From NCBI GenBank assembly GCA_025266875.1, contig JALLLT010000073.1, positions 1 to 64,000 on the forward strand: a DNA stretch of 64,000 nt, in the 5' to 3' direction. A program made the translations under genes and the position numbers. This DNA is from Fennellomyces sp. T-0311. Taxonomy: Eukaryota > Mucoromycota > Mucoromycetes > Mucorales > Lichtheimiaceae. The notes under the pieces are model-generated. The model was not told where the DNA came from and did not search any database. It saw only the letters and a list, made by a program, of their open reading frames with translations. Shown piece by piece: positions 20,636 through 33,635 of this stretch (within the stretch, counting starts at the first letter, position 1; the number at the start of each line of letters is the position of its first letter).

Positions 20636-23600
20636 ATGTCATTTCGTTATATGCACCAGAAGAAACTCGTACCTTGCTATTGTGATAATTGCTTTAAAGC
20701 AAGCAAGGGGACACATTTACCCCAGAAGACTCGAACACGTCTTCGCCATTACGAATACATTAGCACCAATCGTTATGACGAAATGGTTGCCAGACGTAAT
20801 AGCAACATGGATGTTGATTTTCAAGAAGGTACCAAAAAAAAAGGGTACTTTGTAAAGTTAATCAACATAACAAATTAGACATTGAATACGATTACGGCTG
20901 TGGTAATGAAGGCGCTGTTGAAATCACTGCTGTGAACAACGAACTTCCAGCGCAGCCTGTTGTAGTGGAAGAGAACTTTTCGCGTCTTCCAGACGCGTAT
21001 TGGAATGACGATGTCGATTTCGACAGCGAAAACGAGGGCGAAAACGTCGAAGACGGTAGCAATGAGGGCAGCAATGAGAATGGCGAGGACGAGATCCCTT
21101 TTGCTACAACCGAGAATGGTCAGTGTCGTTACTACCAAAAATTATACTCTTTTAACCATGTTTTTTATTGCCTGTACACCCAGAGCCAACCACTGGTTCT
21201 GAGAGGCTGTACTTGTTCCTTGGCATGTTTCTAGTTCTCTTCCAGCGGCAGTTCCTGTCTGAGGCTGCTGGAGAATTGCTAATGGCGTTGGTCAATGTTC
21301 TTTTTTCTGAGGTCAATGCTCTGTTCAAGTTGCCAAAGAAAGTGTCCACGCTTCGCGGCCATATGGGGGTTGCTTTTTATGAAGACGGTTTGACTTCTTA
21401 TGTTACTTGTTAAAAGTGTCATAAGATTTATAAGCTCAATGATTTGGTTCGTCAGGAACAACAGTTCTGTGACCATATCGAGTTTCCAAACCACCCTTGG
21501 GCAAGCATGGTTAGGAAGACATGTTGGGGGCCACTAGTGAAAAGGAGCTCAACAGGGCCAGTGGCCTTGAAGGAGTTTCCTTATCACTCTGTCATTTTGG
21601 GGCTGAGGATGATGTTCAAGCAGCCAAATTTTTTGGAATGGATCAATGCATGGAGACATCGCACCCGTTTTGGAAATAGGCTGTTTGATGTTTATGATGG
21701 CAGAATGTGGCGAGCGACTATTGTATCCAACATGAACACACCCTAACAAGCTTCTTTGTCATCTATGTTGTCCGTCAGCGAATAAGAGCTTTCCATCCTT
21801 ACCGCCGCTTCCCACTTCCGACATCAGAACGTTGAGCTTCATGCTTACCAAATACTCAGCCAATCAGGTTACTCATAGGCACGACCTTCCGGTCAACGCG
21901 TCTCTTCACAGATATGCTCTGTCAGCATTCATCCTATCGATCATCACGATCCGTAACTGCTCAATGATAATAAGGTTGACATTACACATCACTCACGGAA
22001 ACACCGGCTTAAGAAAATCCCATCATGGATAAGCATTTATTATAAATAGAGAGAGAGCAAAACATATGAAATAAATCAGTTACCTTTTTGAGTCTCGTTG
22101 ACATATTTGTCTTTTACACTTGCTTCTCTCTGATTTAACAGCGACTTTGGATTCTGAGGGGAAACCATTTGTAGATGATGATCATTCTCTACTGTTGACG
22201 CTCAATTGCGATTGGTTTAATCCAAATGCTAAAGGCGCAGCATATTCATGTGGTGCAATTTATTTGTCGCTCAATAACTTGCCGCGATCTGAACGTTACA
22301 AACCAGAAAATATTCTCTTGGTAGGTGTACCGCCAGGTCCACATGAGCCAAGCAACTACCAGATTAGCAATTACCTTCGTCCGCTTGTCGATGAGCTACA
22401 GCAGCTTTATACTGGTGTACTCCTTGACGAGAGCGATTGTAATGGGCCAAGAATCCGTGTGGCACTTTTGATGGTAGCTTGTGACATCCCTGCTGCACGC
22501 AAGATTACAGGCTTTACTGGTATCCGATCTTTCCGCGCCTGCTACAAATGCAACTGACGGTTCGAAGCAATCCCAGGCACCAAAGATCGGAATTGGGCAG
22601 TTTTCGACATCAACACCCAAACGATGGACGAAAACAATGCCTTGGATGCGTCGCACCGGTGGGCAACAGCAACAACAGCCAAAGAATGACAGACGGTTGA
22701 GCATGATGCTGGTTGCCATTGGTCAGAGTTGTGTCGCCTGACGTACTTTCGAAGGGTTCGCACAATGATTGTTGATCCAATGCACAATCTGTTTCTTGGA
22801 ACCGCCAGGTGGATGGTGGAACTTTGGCAGATAGTGATAGATCCAGAGACCAACCAGCCGTATCTTACGCCAGCCCACTTTGCAAGCATGGTAGAGCAGC
22901 TGCACACATTCAACCTTTCTCCCGGCTACGAGATATCGAAGCGTAAGGTTGGTCAGTGCTGTGCACATATGACAGCAGCTGAATGGCGCGTGTGGACCTT
23001 GGCCTTGTCACCACTCCTTCTGAAAACAAGGCTTTCAAGATCCCACCTGGACATTTGGCTTCTTTTCGTGGATGTCTGTCGCCTGCTCGCGAAGCCCTCC
23101 CTGACCACACATGACATTTCTAGAATGCATGAATACTTCTGCCAATTCTGCATAAATGTGGATGAAATGTACGGTCATCACGAAGTCACCCCGAATATGC
23201 ATATGCATTTGCATCTTGCTGAAACGGTTCTTGACTATGGCCCAGCCCCAGCTTTCTGGATTTTTTCGTTCGAACGGTACAACGGCCTTATAAAAAGTTT
23301 TGATACCAACAACAAGGATCGCTTTGAAGGTACCTTTATGCGAAGCTTCTTGGAAATGTCCTTTGCAGATAGCTTCATGGCCAGCAAGGGCTTCCAAGTG
23401 ACAAGGGATCCAACCCTTCTTGGGCTTTTCGAAGTGCTTGTTCCAAGCATCAAGGCCACTACCATCGACACCACAAACCACCATGCTCACTTTGACTTGC
23501 CCTGTTTCCTCGGCTATGCAGAGGAACTGGGCGACGAAGAGGTCACTGGTCAGGAGCCACTGCCGCCATCAGCCATCCAGACCACCAAGATCCAGCCGCA

Positions 23601-24217
23601 GTTTGTTGCAATGAGCGACGAGCACTATAAGTGTTTGTTCGCCCATTACAGTGAATTGTATATTGGAAGCCAATACAGGGCGACAGGTGATTACACATAT
23701 ACACATATACACATATGTACATTGATTAATATGTTTAAATTACAGGCAAGATTAAGGATGGAGCATTGGTGGTGAGTAACAGGATCAGAAGGTTCGCAAC
23801 AATCAACATCCTAGGCCAACTGTACCGAAGCACCGACGCTAGAAGTACTAGAGGATGTTATATTCAAGCCTACTTCAACAAGACCGACAATGGCAATCAG
23901 CCAATCCTAGATTGTGATGAGATGGAGTTTTGGTATGGTAGGATTGAATATTTCTTTGTGCACTTGGCCGAGGCTATTTGCGAGGAGGCAAACGAACCAC
24001 GTACGGGACAACACATATATGCATTTGTTCGATGGTTCACAAAGTCTCATCCAGCCTTCGCGTCTTTTGCTCCGTTTGGTTTGGCGGTATGCAAGGATGA
24101 GTCTCAGCTGTTGCCACTGAGTAAGGATTGTATAGGATTTTCTCTCTGGTTGCTGTCTGCCCATGGATTGACAACAATCTCATAGTCATTCCGTTACCAC
24201 GTAAGACCATCGGCTAA
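20636..24217 (+). pseudogene. CACTA Tnp2-like transposase 1, split by a solo LTR
   Basis: Start ATG 20636 (MSFRYMHQKKLVPCYCDNC). Introns at 20829-20878 (50 nt), 21119-21183 (65 nt) and about 23686-23745. After an acidic linker come the helical block with STLRGHMG and KCHKIY, then (past the solo LTR) the catalytic core typical of Tnp2 transposases: NCDWFNPNAKGAAYSCGAIY, then VGVPPGPHEPS, VACDIPAARKITGF, the CxxC at CYKC, and MIVDPMHNLFLGTARW. The C-terminal part has HLHLAETVLDYGPAPAFWIF and ends near VIPLPRKTIG at 24217. Asp residues in CDWFNP and VDPMHN are the likely catalytic ones. Lesions: stops near 21411, 22555 and 22689, the LTR at 21719-22140, and a frame break or unrecognised splice near 24130. 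An intact coiled-coil gene follows on the other strand. Confidence 0.8.
21719..22140 (+). mobile_element. Solo LTR, copy 2 (422 bp)
   Basis: Same family as 13427-13845, differing at few positions; starts TATTGTATCC (first G changed) and ends TTTAACA. Flanked by a perfect 5-bp duplication GCGAC (21714-21718 and 22141-22145). It lies within an exon of the Tnp2-like transposase. Confidence 0.92.
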
Positions 24218-24348
24218 TCGCCTCCATTCCATTCATTACACTTTTACCTTCATTGCTTCCTACATCCTCAGCTTCCATCATTCGTTTTCCTTTTATTCCG
24301 ATTTCTACTACCATGAAAATACGCCTATATGCCCTATGCCGATTCCTT

Positions 24349-24391
24349 CTTATGCCTTATGCCTTATGCCTTATGCCTTATGCCTTATGCT
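24349..24391. repeat. Short tandem repeat (CTTATGC)n
   Basis: About six perfect 7-bp units. The repeat opens all plus-strand frames, which accounts for several short spurious open frames here. Confidence 0.9.
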
Positions 24392-24545
24392 CCCTATTAT
24401 TTATTTTCATTCTCTATCCCTATATCTTATGTTTATGTACCTTTTTCTACTTATGTCTTCGTTGCCCGCACTTCACTCCTTCCACTATTCTATATACTTA
24501 TGCTTCTATGCCTTATGAATCTAAGCCTAGTGTAGCTATTCAGTA

Positions 24546-25096
24546 GAACGTCCTTAGATGCGCGCCTCTGTACTACTTCGGAAGCAATCGATGCTTATCA
24601 TTCGATCATACGAGAGAGAACGTCTGTTATAACTTGGGTCGTCTTCAACTGACTATGACATTATGCGGCTCTGTTTTTTTTATACAAGCGATAATGATCC
24701 ATTTAAGTATAAACATAGGTAGGTTGGCTCAGGAATTGTCTGATATGATCCAGAGGCAGACAATTCAAGCAACGGAAATATGAAAGGCACCGCCTCAGGG
24801 CACCGTGGTATTTTAGAAGCGTCCTTACTTTTCTAGTAAGCCTGTATCCCAGAAATAAAATTTTTGACACTCTTTCTTTTCGGTCCATGTTTTCTTCAAG
24901 AGGAGTTATGCGCAAATACCATGATCCCTACGAGATTGTAAAAACATTGTGCACTCATGAGTTTACAATTACCGTTCTCCTTGACTGTTGCTAACGATTG
25001 TTAACCCATGAGCTTTATGCCCAACCTTTGCGCCCAAAGACAGCTCAATCTTTTTTGTCCCAAGCCCAACCCTACCACCCTACCACGTTGATGCTT
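24546..25096. other. Gene-free stretch between convergent genes
   Basis: No gene, RNA gene or clear element end recognised. It would hold the 3' untranslated ends of the Tnp2-like gene and the coiled-coil gene. Confidence 0.4.
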
Positions 25097-26411
25097 TTAT
25101 TCCTGTACATTTTCATCAAAATCCTCAGGACGCTGCGTAGCTTCGTCGGGAGAATTGACGGCCCAGTCAGGCACCAGCTTTCGCTGCTCATCTGTCAACT
25201 CTCCCCTGTCCACTTTGAACGCTAGGCGAGGAAGATGGTGTAGGGGCTTTTTGGTTTGTAGCTCCCGTAGCACTTTGAGCCTAGCATACAACTCATCGAC
25301 CTGCATATAAATATAGTCAGAACACAAAATCTCGTAACTCCAGCCAGAACACACTATGCACCACAGGTGCTCTCCAAAGAGGACGCAACGGACGCTTTGC
25401 TCTCATCATGCCGCTCTCATCATGCACATCTTCCTCATCAGACATAAGAAACTCATGCTGAACGAGCTTCTTATACCCTTCCTCGAATTCATTATCCAGA
25501 ATTGCCTTGTAGCATTCGTCGTCCACTACTTTCTTCCGCCAATTCAATTTCTAATAGATATGGTTAAGTTATGTTAGTTAAAAACGTATTTGCAAAGTCT
25601 CACCTCGCGGCGAGCAGTAACAAGCTGAGCAGCCTTGTTGGTCGCTGCTCGTTCATCCCTGGTGAGCTTGGATCGTGTGCCGCTGTCCTTGAACCATGTT
25701 CGTATCTTCTGCTCAACGAATGGCGCAGGCCAATCGACTCCAAGGCCTTTCATTACATCCGTGTGCATATACTGCACAGCAGCATGCAACACGGTGCAAT
25801 CCGCAATGATCGGGTCGGAAGCATCAAGGCTGCGGACATGAGGTCTTAGGGCTGTGAAGTAGCTCCTAATCTCACCCTAAACGAAACAACAGTTAAACTA
25901 AGACATACACATTTGGTAAATATGTTACCGAGAGCACAGGATCGCGTCCGTTGGACACTTTCTTGGAGCGCGTTTGCTCGGCCTTGCAGTTTAGCTCGTT
26001 GACCTGGGTTTGCAGGTCTACATTGTCCTGCTCCAGCTTGGTGACCTTCTTCTGCAAGGCGCCAACTAGGCTCTCTGCATTCTTGAGCTTCCGGGCCTGA
26101 AGCTGCAGATCCACCTCCAGTTGCCCGCAATGCTGGTTAAATGCGTGCTGCATCTTAACCATCATTGTGTGCACGTCGTTGTCGTCATTACCAATGATGG
26201 TGGCTTGAGCGACTGACTCTGCACCATCAAGGTGTCGTGCGCGCTTGGTGCATCGCAAGGGTGCGTCGAAAGCAGCACTTCCATTGAAAGGAAGGGTTGC
26301 TTTCAAAGATGAGTTGTCTTGCGACCAGAAATTGACACTTGGGCTATCCATAGACTGGGGTGGGCTCAAGTACATATCGTAACTGCGTGTAAAATCGAAA
26401 GAACCAGACAT
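25097..26411 (-). CDS. Intact four-exon coiled-coil protein of unknown function
   Basis: Exons 26411-25929, 25876-25604, 25550-25365 and 25300-25097 join in phase 0 over introns of 52, 53 and 64 nt (third donor least certain) to give 381 residues with no stop. Residues 1-80 are Ser/Pro-rich, with a basic KRAR patch. Residues 81-150 are a long amphipathic helix with heptads (VGALQKKVTKLEQDNVDLQ), a likely coiled coil. The second exon ends in a basic helical stretch (WFKDSGTRSKLTRDERAATN). The third is acidic then Arg-rich; the fourth is helical and ends acidic. I recognise no family. It faces the Tnp2-like transposase tail to tail about 0.9 kb away and resembles in layout (coiled coil, then basic and acidic parts) the companion gene of the CACTA element at 56-61 kb, so it may be that transposase's partner. 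It could also be an unrelated host gene. Confidence 0.68.
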
Positions 26412-28285
26412 AATAGAGAAAGGCGAATCTTAAAATATTGGAGAACGAAAACTTTTTATACTTCCTCACTCCGTCTTGCGAATCACAGCACTGTTATCAG
26501 CGTCAGTTAAATTTTAATTGTGTATGTCACACATACAACGCACACAGAAACTGAATATGATATTGTCAGAATTGTTGTCCCATTAATAATACTTACTACC
26601 TTTAGGTTACGGTTGCAAATGATGATTGGTATAAAGCACAGAGTGCTAATATTGTTATTATAAGTAAAAGCACGCTTGCACCACATATGACAGTGTATAC
26701 GATACAGCGACACAAATGATGATAGCGCACCTCTGTTGAACAAGTCATATTTTGACAATTGACCGGGTTTAAAAAAAATACACTTTTCCCTCGTTATTCT
26801 CTTCCTTTTCTTTCTCCCAGTATTTTTTTCCTTAAGAATCACAGCGTTATATTAATCTCCATGGCAAGCTTTGAATTCTTTAATTGACATTACTATTCCC
26901 ATCCCTTCTGACAATTGTCCCTTGACTTTTCTTTAGTCGTGCTGTCCAGCATGCGCAATCAGCCTTTCACTTTGTAGAGTGCCACTTCAACCAACGTTTT
27001 ATTCAGTTTCGGACAGATGTAAAGTATATGTACTACTAGTGCTACAAACGTGTATGTATTCTGTCTGCCACAACTCTCTTTTCCACCATTGCCAATGTTC
27101 CCAAATTGTTTCCAAGCTGTTCTAAGCTGTTGCTATAGTTTCTTTTATGGACTTCTTTTGGGTTGTGAGGTTATATATATGACTAACGCAGTTTTTTTTT
27201 CTCATAGGGACAACTTTTACATAAAAGTCTGTTGCTACGGTTTTTTTTATGGTATGCTTTTTGAGCTGTGAGGTTGTATAGCTGGCTGACGCAGTGTTTT
27301 TTTATAAAGACCTCTTTTAAGCAAATCCTGTTGCCCATAATATTGGTATGTATTTTTTTCCATCATGATAAACAGATTCTTTCTCACTATATTTCTTTAC
27401 AGAGAACTTATTTGTATATAATCTTATAGTATGCTTTTCTTTAACTACAGTACTTAAACATTTTATACTTTTTTTATACCAGGCACTCTTTTGTTACTTG
27501 ATCGGTCAAACGGTATGTTTGCTTTTTTTTTCTTTTTATCTAGTACTAATTAACTAGCTTTTCAATAGGGTAGAAAACAAAAAACCTCACACTATCAAAG
27601 CATATATAAGAATAGCACTTTTTTTTATTTACAAAGCAACACTTTATTATAGGAAAAAAGGTAAGCATTTATAGTTTTACAAATAGAAATACTTTTGTAT
27701 ATAGTTTTTTATTATAAGCTTTTGAAATAATATTATTTTATCAATAAAAACACTTTAACATTATATAAAAGGAAAAAAAAACTTTTTTTTTGTAAATATG
27801 AACCAATCTACCTATTAAAAGAATCGAGTCTGCTAACTTTCTCCGCTAATTTTCAAGAAAAGAAAATCGCAGTCCCATCTTGAGAAAACCTTACTGCACC
27901 TCGCCACCACCTTTTTTTTTACAACCACCTTTTTTCTTTTCTAACAGCTGACAACTACTACTAAAATTCTAAGAAGCGTGCTATCTTGCCTTTTTTTTTT
28001 TTATGTCTGATAAACAGCCTGAGTTTTTTTTTAATTGAGTCTCATCACTACCGTTTCTTTTCATCTCCTTCAATCTGTTCATCTCTTCATTATAATTTTT
28101 TTTTTGCAAGCAACAACTTTTCACATGGTGAGCCGGTGCTACATTTAAGCTAACTGATGCTGTTGTTTTCTAACTCGATTACTTTTTGCAAAGGTCTTCT
28201 AATTCTAATAATTTCGTTTTTGTTCCTGAAGAGTCTGCGTAAGACATAAACGTTTGCATAATCATAGGTTGTTTCTAATTTGTAT
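26412..28285. other. AT-rich, poly-T gene-free stretch
   Basis: About 1.9 kb of strongly T-rich sequence with many runs of 7-11 T on the plus strand. No gene recognised. It lies upstream of the Helitron gene and may hold its 5' end, but I could not identify a TC-type Helitron start. It includes the imperfect tandem repeat at 27127-27360. Confidence 0.45.
27127..27360. repeat. Imperfect tandem repeat, period about 100 bp
   Basis: Units begin CTGTTGC at 27127, 27229 and 27328. The first two share TTTTATGG, TGTGAGGTT, GACGCAGT-like and T-run blocks in the same order; the third is partial. Confidence 0.65.
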
Positions 28286-28289
28286 ATAA

Positions 28290-28640
28290 AGAGGACACAG
28301 TCGTCCCTGCATCCGTTGTGGCGGAACAGACCACCAACGCAGTTCTAGCTGGAGATGCCCTCTCAACGAGAGGAATATTATTGCTGCTGCTGAACCCATG
28401 GCCCATCAGGGTGCACCATTGCATGAGGATGCGTAGGTATAAAAAATGCTACTCATAACGCATTTACTTAAAAAATTCTGCCACCAAAGACCCTGTCCCT
28501 GTGTCCGTTGTGGTGGAACAGACCACCAGCACACTTCCAGCTGGAGATGTCCTTTCAATCCGCGGTACGTTGTTGCTGTTGCTGCTGCTGCTGAACTTGA
28601 GGTGGATGAAGCTGCGCCACTAGGAAATGATGCATACATA
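28290..28640 (+). repeat. Duplicated zinc-knuckle exon at the start of the Helitron gene
   Basis: Two related coding blocks (about 28290-28436 and 28485-28640) each read RPC..CIRCGG/CVRCGG, TDHQ, SSWRCP. Each has a C-x2-C-x4-H-...-C pattern followed by an acidic, Ala-rich tail, with an intron-like AT-rich spacer between them. Confidence 0.6.
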
Positions 28641-31600
28641 GTATCTTCTATATGCTATCAATTACCCATCATACTAAATCACTTCTCCGATACAGTGGCG
28701 ATGAAGCTGCGGCTGAGCTTGTCCGTAATGTTCGCCCACGCCTAGAAGCACCTATGCCTCGAACCTACTTGGAAGCATGCTCAGACATCGATTCCTTCCG
28801 CGAGGAGTTGATTGTTGGTAGAAATATCAATAATGAGCATCGACATCTGCTGCCTACCGAGCTGTATCTCTGCCCATACTGCAATGCCCGCATGTATATA
28901 TGGGAGAAGGTCGCCAGTACTGTCGCTGCCCCATGCTTCAACTTGTGCTGCCGCCAAGGAGCTGTCCGCCTGGCCCCTTTACAGGCTCCACCTCAACCGC
29001 TTCTTGGCCTTTTGACCGGTGATACTCCGCAAGCTCAACAGTTTCGTCGCAACATCAGGGTGTACAACTCGGTGTTTACATTCTCCTCCCTTGGTGCCAC
29101 CATCGGCAGTGCCATCCACATCGATCATACTCACAACGTGTTTGTCTTTCGTTTGGAAGGTACATTGTACCACCGGATATCGCCATTGGAACCCGGTCAA
29201 GGCCATGCTCTAGGGTTCTCGCAGATTTACATCTTCGATGGGGCTATGCAGATGCAGCACCGCCAACGTATCTTCAGCGACCTGAATAACGCCGACTTGC
29301 TTGAGCTACAGGATATGATACACGACGTCAATCCATTTGCTCACGAGTATCAAACTGCTGGAGAACGATTGCGCAACCAATCTGAGGCCAATGTCACCAT
29401 CCGCATCAACGGATCCACCGATCGTGCACGACGCCAGTATACCGCTTCTGCCACTGCTGAGGTCGCTGTCATCATTCCTGACCAGGAGGATGATGATGAG
29501 CCACGCCATCGTGACGTGTTGGTTGTGTGTAGGAATGGGACAATGCAGCACATCAATGAGTTCAGTACTCTCTACGATCCATTGCACTACGTCCTCATGT
29601 TTCCTCGTGGTAACCTTGGGTGAGGTACCAACATCCCTCGCATTCCTAAGAACAACAGTGGCCAGATCAACAATGTCGAGGATACTGACGACTTTCGTGA
29701 CGAAGCTCCGGATACCGATGAGCGTGAGATCAACGAGCGCAACACTGTCACCATCCGCGAGTTCTATGCGTACATGATCCAAATGCGCGAGAACTCATAC
29801 ATCCACTACTACGGTCCACTGTTCCACCAGTTCCTCGTGGACATGTACGCCAAAATGGAGTCCAATCGCCTGTTTTACTTGCAGGAGAACCAGGATACTC
29901 TTCACGCAGACGTTTACCAGGGACTTGTGGATGCTGTCCACAATGCTGACGGGGCACTAGTGAACGGGGACAACGTTGGTAGGCAGAGAGTAATTCTGCC
30001 ATCAACATACACTGGAGGACCACGGTTCATGCACCAGAACTACCAAGACGCCATGGCCATCATTCGTGCAGTCGGCCACCCTGATCTCTTCATCACGTTT
30101 ACCTGCAATCCAAACTGGGAGAAGATCATTACTGCATTGGAAGATCCGCAGGAGCGTTCTGATCGTACCGACCTCATTTGCCGCATTTTCCACCAAAAGC
30201 TCAAATGCTTGGTTGAGGATATTAAAAAGAACAAGATCTTTGGCCGCGTCATTGGCTCTGTCTACGTCGTCGAGTTTCAGAAGAGAGGATTGCCCCATGC
30301 CCACTTGGTTGTAATTCTCAATCCTTGCGACAAGCCGCGCTCGCCTGAGCAGTACGACAGCCTGGTGTCTGCTGAGATTCCCGATCCGGACGTGAATCTG
30401 CGGCTTTACGACATTGTACGACACTTCATGGTGCACAGGCGGTGCAGCGCCCTTTGTTATAATGAGCATAATGTCTGCAAGAGCCATTATCCAAAGCCAA
30501 TCTGCACAGGAACGACGATCAACGAGAGTACTGGGTTCGTACGCTATCGTCGTCGTCCAGGCTGCAAGTATCCCGATACCAACCAGGGCAATGAGTGGAT
30601 TGTCCCTTACAACCCTTATCTGTCCACCAAGTACAATGCACATATTAACGTCGAGATCTGTGCTTCGGCACGCTCCGTTAAATATCTGTACAAGTACATC
30701 TATAAGGGTAGTGATCGGGCTGATTACCGGATCATACACGATGATGAGGTCGTAGACGAGGTTCGTGCTTGGCAGCAATCTCACTATATCTCCGCCATTG
30801 AGGCCACATGGCATCTATTTTCGTACGAGCTACATCGCCAGTTTCCTTCCATCACTCGCCTAGCCATCCATCTCGAGGGTGAGCAGTATGTTACCTGGCG
30901 AAGTGGCGCATCGATCGAGATGGTCATTGCAAGGCAGCAGCAGAAAAAGACCACGTTGACAGCTTGGTTTCAGCTCAACATCGATGATCCGGAGGCGCGT
31001 GAGATCCTCTATCCTGACATCTCAACGTACTATTGGTTCGATCGCGGAACGAACCATAGTACATGGATTAGGCGCACCAACTCCCGTCCTTCCATTGGTC
31101 GTCTTTACTTTGTCTAGCCTAGAGACACAGAGCGTTTCGCCTTGCGTCTCTTGCTGATGAACTTACCTGGTGCGACCTGCTATGATGATCTCCGTGCCAA
31201 TGTCGATCGCCCTGTAATCGGTCCTGCACTTCGACCCTACCCGACTTTCCAAGCAGCGGCTAGAGCCAGAGGCTTATTGCAGAATGAGACGAATGGAACC
31301 TGTGTCTCGAAGAAGCCGGCTTATTCGAGACATCCGGCGTGGCCATGTGCAAGCTCTTTGCCCAAATTCTGGTATTATGCCATCCTTCTGACCCCTTCGC
31401 CCTCTGGGACGCTCACAAGGACAATTTGGCGCAAGACTTCTTGCACCGTCAGCGGCAGAGGCATGAACGGCTAGAGTCTGAGGAGCCCCTGGACCCAACC
31501 GAGTCGTATACCCGTGCTCTTTGGCGTATAAACGACTTGCTTCAGGAACACCAGCGTACTTTGGCCGAATTCCAGAGATGCCTCCCCTACCACCACAGTT

Positions 31601-33310
31601 ACCTGCTGAGCCTGACCTCCCTCAGCATAACGCTCCCCCGCCCAACCCCTTCGATGAGCGACAGCTTCCAGAGTTGCTCAATCAGTTGAATCCTGGCCAG
31701 CGTGAGATCTTTGATGCTATTGTGGCGGCGATCAATAGCAGTGAAGATCCACAGCACATTACTGAACCGAAGGCTTTCTTTGTCGACGGCCCTGGTGGTA
31801 CAGGCAAGACATTTCTCTACAATGTCATTATCGCCTACGTCAATTCCATTCGCAGGTTTGCAATCCCGTAGCAACCTCTGGAATAGCCGCATTGCTTCTC
31901 CGCGGAGGAACGACTAGCCACTCGCGATTCGGTATCCCATTGAACCTTAACGCGCAGTCCACTTGCAATATCACTGTGCAGTCTCCTCGCGCTCACGACC
32001 TCCGGTACGCTGCCCTCATTATCTGGGATGAGGCACCCATGATGCACCGCCATGGTCTAGAGGCTGTCAACCGACTCTTGCAGGATATTATGCGCACTGT
32101 CGACCCACGTCTTGGCAACGTACTTTTTGGTGGCAAAGTCGTGCTGATGGGTGGCGATTTCCGCCAGACTTTGCCCATAATCGTCCATGGTAGTATGGAG
32201 GAAACCGTGGGGCTACCATCAAGAGTTCACGCGCAATCTGGACACAAGTGCGTGTTATGCGTCTGACGACCAATATGCGTGTTCAGCGAGCAGCAGATGA
32301 TGGTGATGCTGCTGAGGTAGAAGAGTTCACATCCTACCTCTTGCGCGTTGGCGATGGGCTGGAGCCTACTAATGCCGGCAATGAGATTCAGCTTCCTGAT
32401 GACTGGTGTCATGCTGTCTCTGGGCCAACTGCCGTTATTCGCAACCTGTGGCCGAATTTAAACGAGCTCGCGACGACCACACCAATGGCGCTGATTACCT
32501 CTGCAATCTGACGCCAACCAACGCAGTAGTAGGCTCGCTCAATGACCGTGCGATCGATATGCTGGACGGGGATGCACATATCTTTCGTTCGGTTGACGCG
32601 GTGATCGAGACTCCCGACCACATGGAGAACCTCTATCCCCTGGAGTATATCAACTCGATCGACCTGCCTCAGCTCCCGCCGCATAGACTTGCTCTCAAAG
32701 TTGGCATGCCTATAATGATGATCCGGAATGTCCACCAAGCACAAGGATTATGTAATGGAACCCAATTGATTTGCCGACGCTTTTCAAGGAACCTGATCGA
32801 AGCTGAAATTGCAAACGGCGATCGTGCAGGTCAATATGTTTAAACCTATTTACTTTTTTGTTCTCTAATCACTTTTTGTTAGGCAACGTTACATATATCC
32901 ACCGGATCACCATCAACACTGATGACAGCTCTGCCTTGCCCTTCACCATGAGCCGCCATCAGTTTCCTGTCCACCCAGCTTTTGCAATGACCATCAACAA
33001 AAGCCAGGGCCAAAGTTTGGAGCGTGTCAGCGTGTACCTCCCAAGCCCTGTCTTTGCACACGGCCAGTTGTACGTCGCTCTGTCGCGTGCAACATCCCGC
33101 GCTGGCATTGCCGTCCATTTTTTGGATGATTCCAACCCCAACCGCATCCTCCCACCTGCAACCGAACCAAACCCTCCGCCCACAGCAACACGCAACGTGG
33201 TGTATCATGAGGTGTTTGCGGAAAACCCGCTGGCAGCCTTAGAGGCGCGGCGGCCTCAACAGCAGCAGCAACAAGAGCTGGAACAAGAGCAGCAGCAGCA
33301 ACATCACTAA
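28290..33310 (+). pseudogene. Helitron Rep-helicase, multiply broken
   Basis: After the zinc knuckles and an intron (about 28640-28694) comes a long Helitron-like protein. The Rep domain shows FITFTCNPNWEKI, the two-His motif in QKRGLPHAHLVV, and the Tyr motif in KYLYKYIYKG. The PIF1-type helicase domain shows Walker A DGPGGTGKTFLYN, Walker B-like LIIWDEAPM, GGDFRQTLPI, and the late motifs MPIMMIRN and TINKSQGQSLERV with LYVALSRAT. A 3' intron runs about 32829-32880. The C-terminus is Gln-rich. Lesions: TGA at 29621, TAG near 31115, and frameshifts near 31285, 31570, 31860, 32240 and 32510. Rolling-circle transposition is the family role. I could not find the 3' hairpin with CTRR. Confidence 0.88.
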
Positions 33311-33481
33311 GTCTGCAATCCGTTCCTTTCCTATGTTTTCTTCTTCTGCTCCATTATGATCCTTATATACTTTCTTATGCTTCTGTACATGCCTCATCGA
33401 TTCTTTTTCTTATGCCTTTCATGTTTTTACGCAATGTCCTTACTCGCTCCGTTTGCCTATCTATGCTGCACTTTACGTATA
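33311..33481. other. Sequence between the Helitron gene and the Tc1-like element
   Basis: T-rich 3' flank of the Helitron gene, cut by the insertion of Tc1-like element 3 at the TA of 33480-33481. Confidence 0.4.
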
Positions 33482-33635
33482 AAGATAAATCGGAAAAAAT
33501 GCGACAAAAACCCCGTCTCGAAAAAGTTGTCATTAATAGAACATGTTCAGGGAGACATTTTAGCTGCTTGAAATAAAAATTTTCGTGTTCCTGACGCGTA
33601 GCGCTTTCGTTTGACACCCATTTCACTTCTCAAAC

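Noticed and set aside
24253..24546. Overlapping short plus-strand open frames with MPYALCL repeats
   Set aside because: Produced by the (CTTATGC)n repeat in three frames.
30002..30814. 270-codon minus-strand open frame
   Set aside because: Antisense shadow of the Helitron Rep domain, which has clear motifs on the plus strand.
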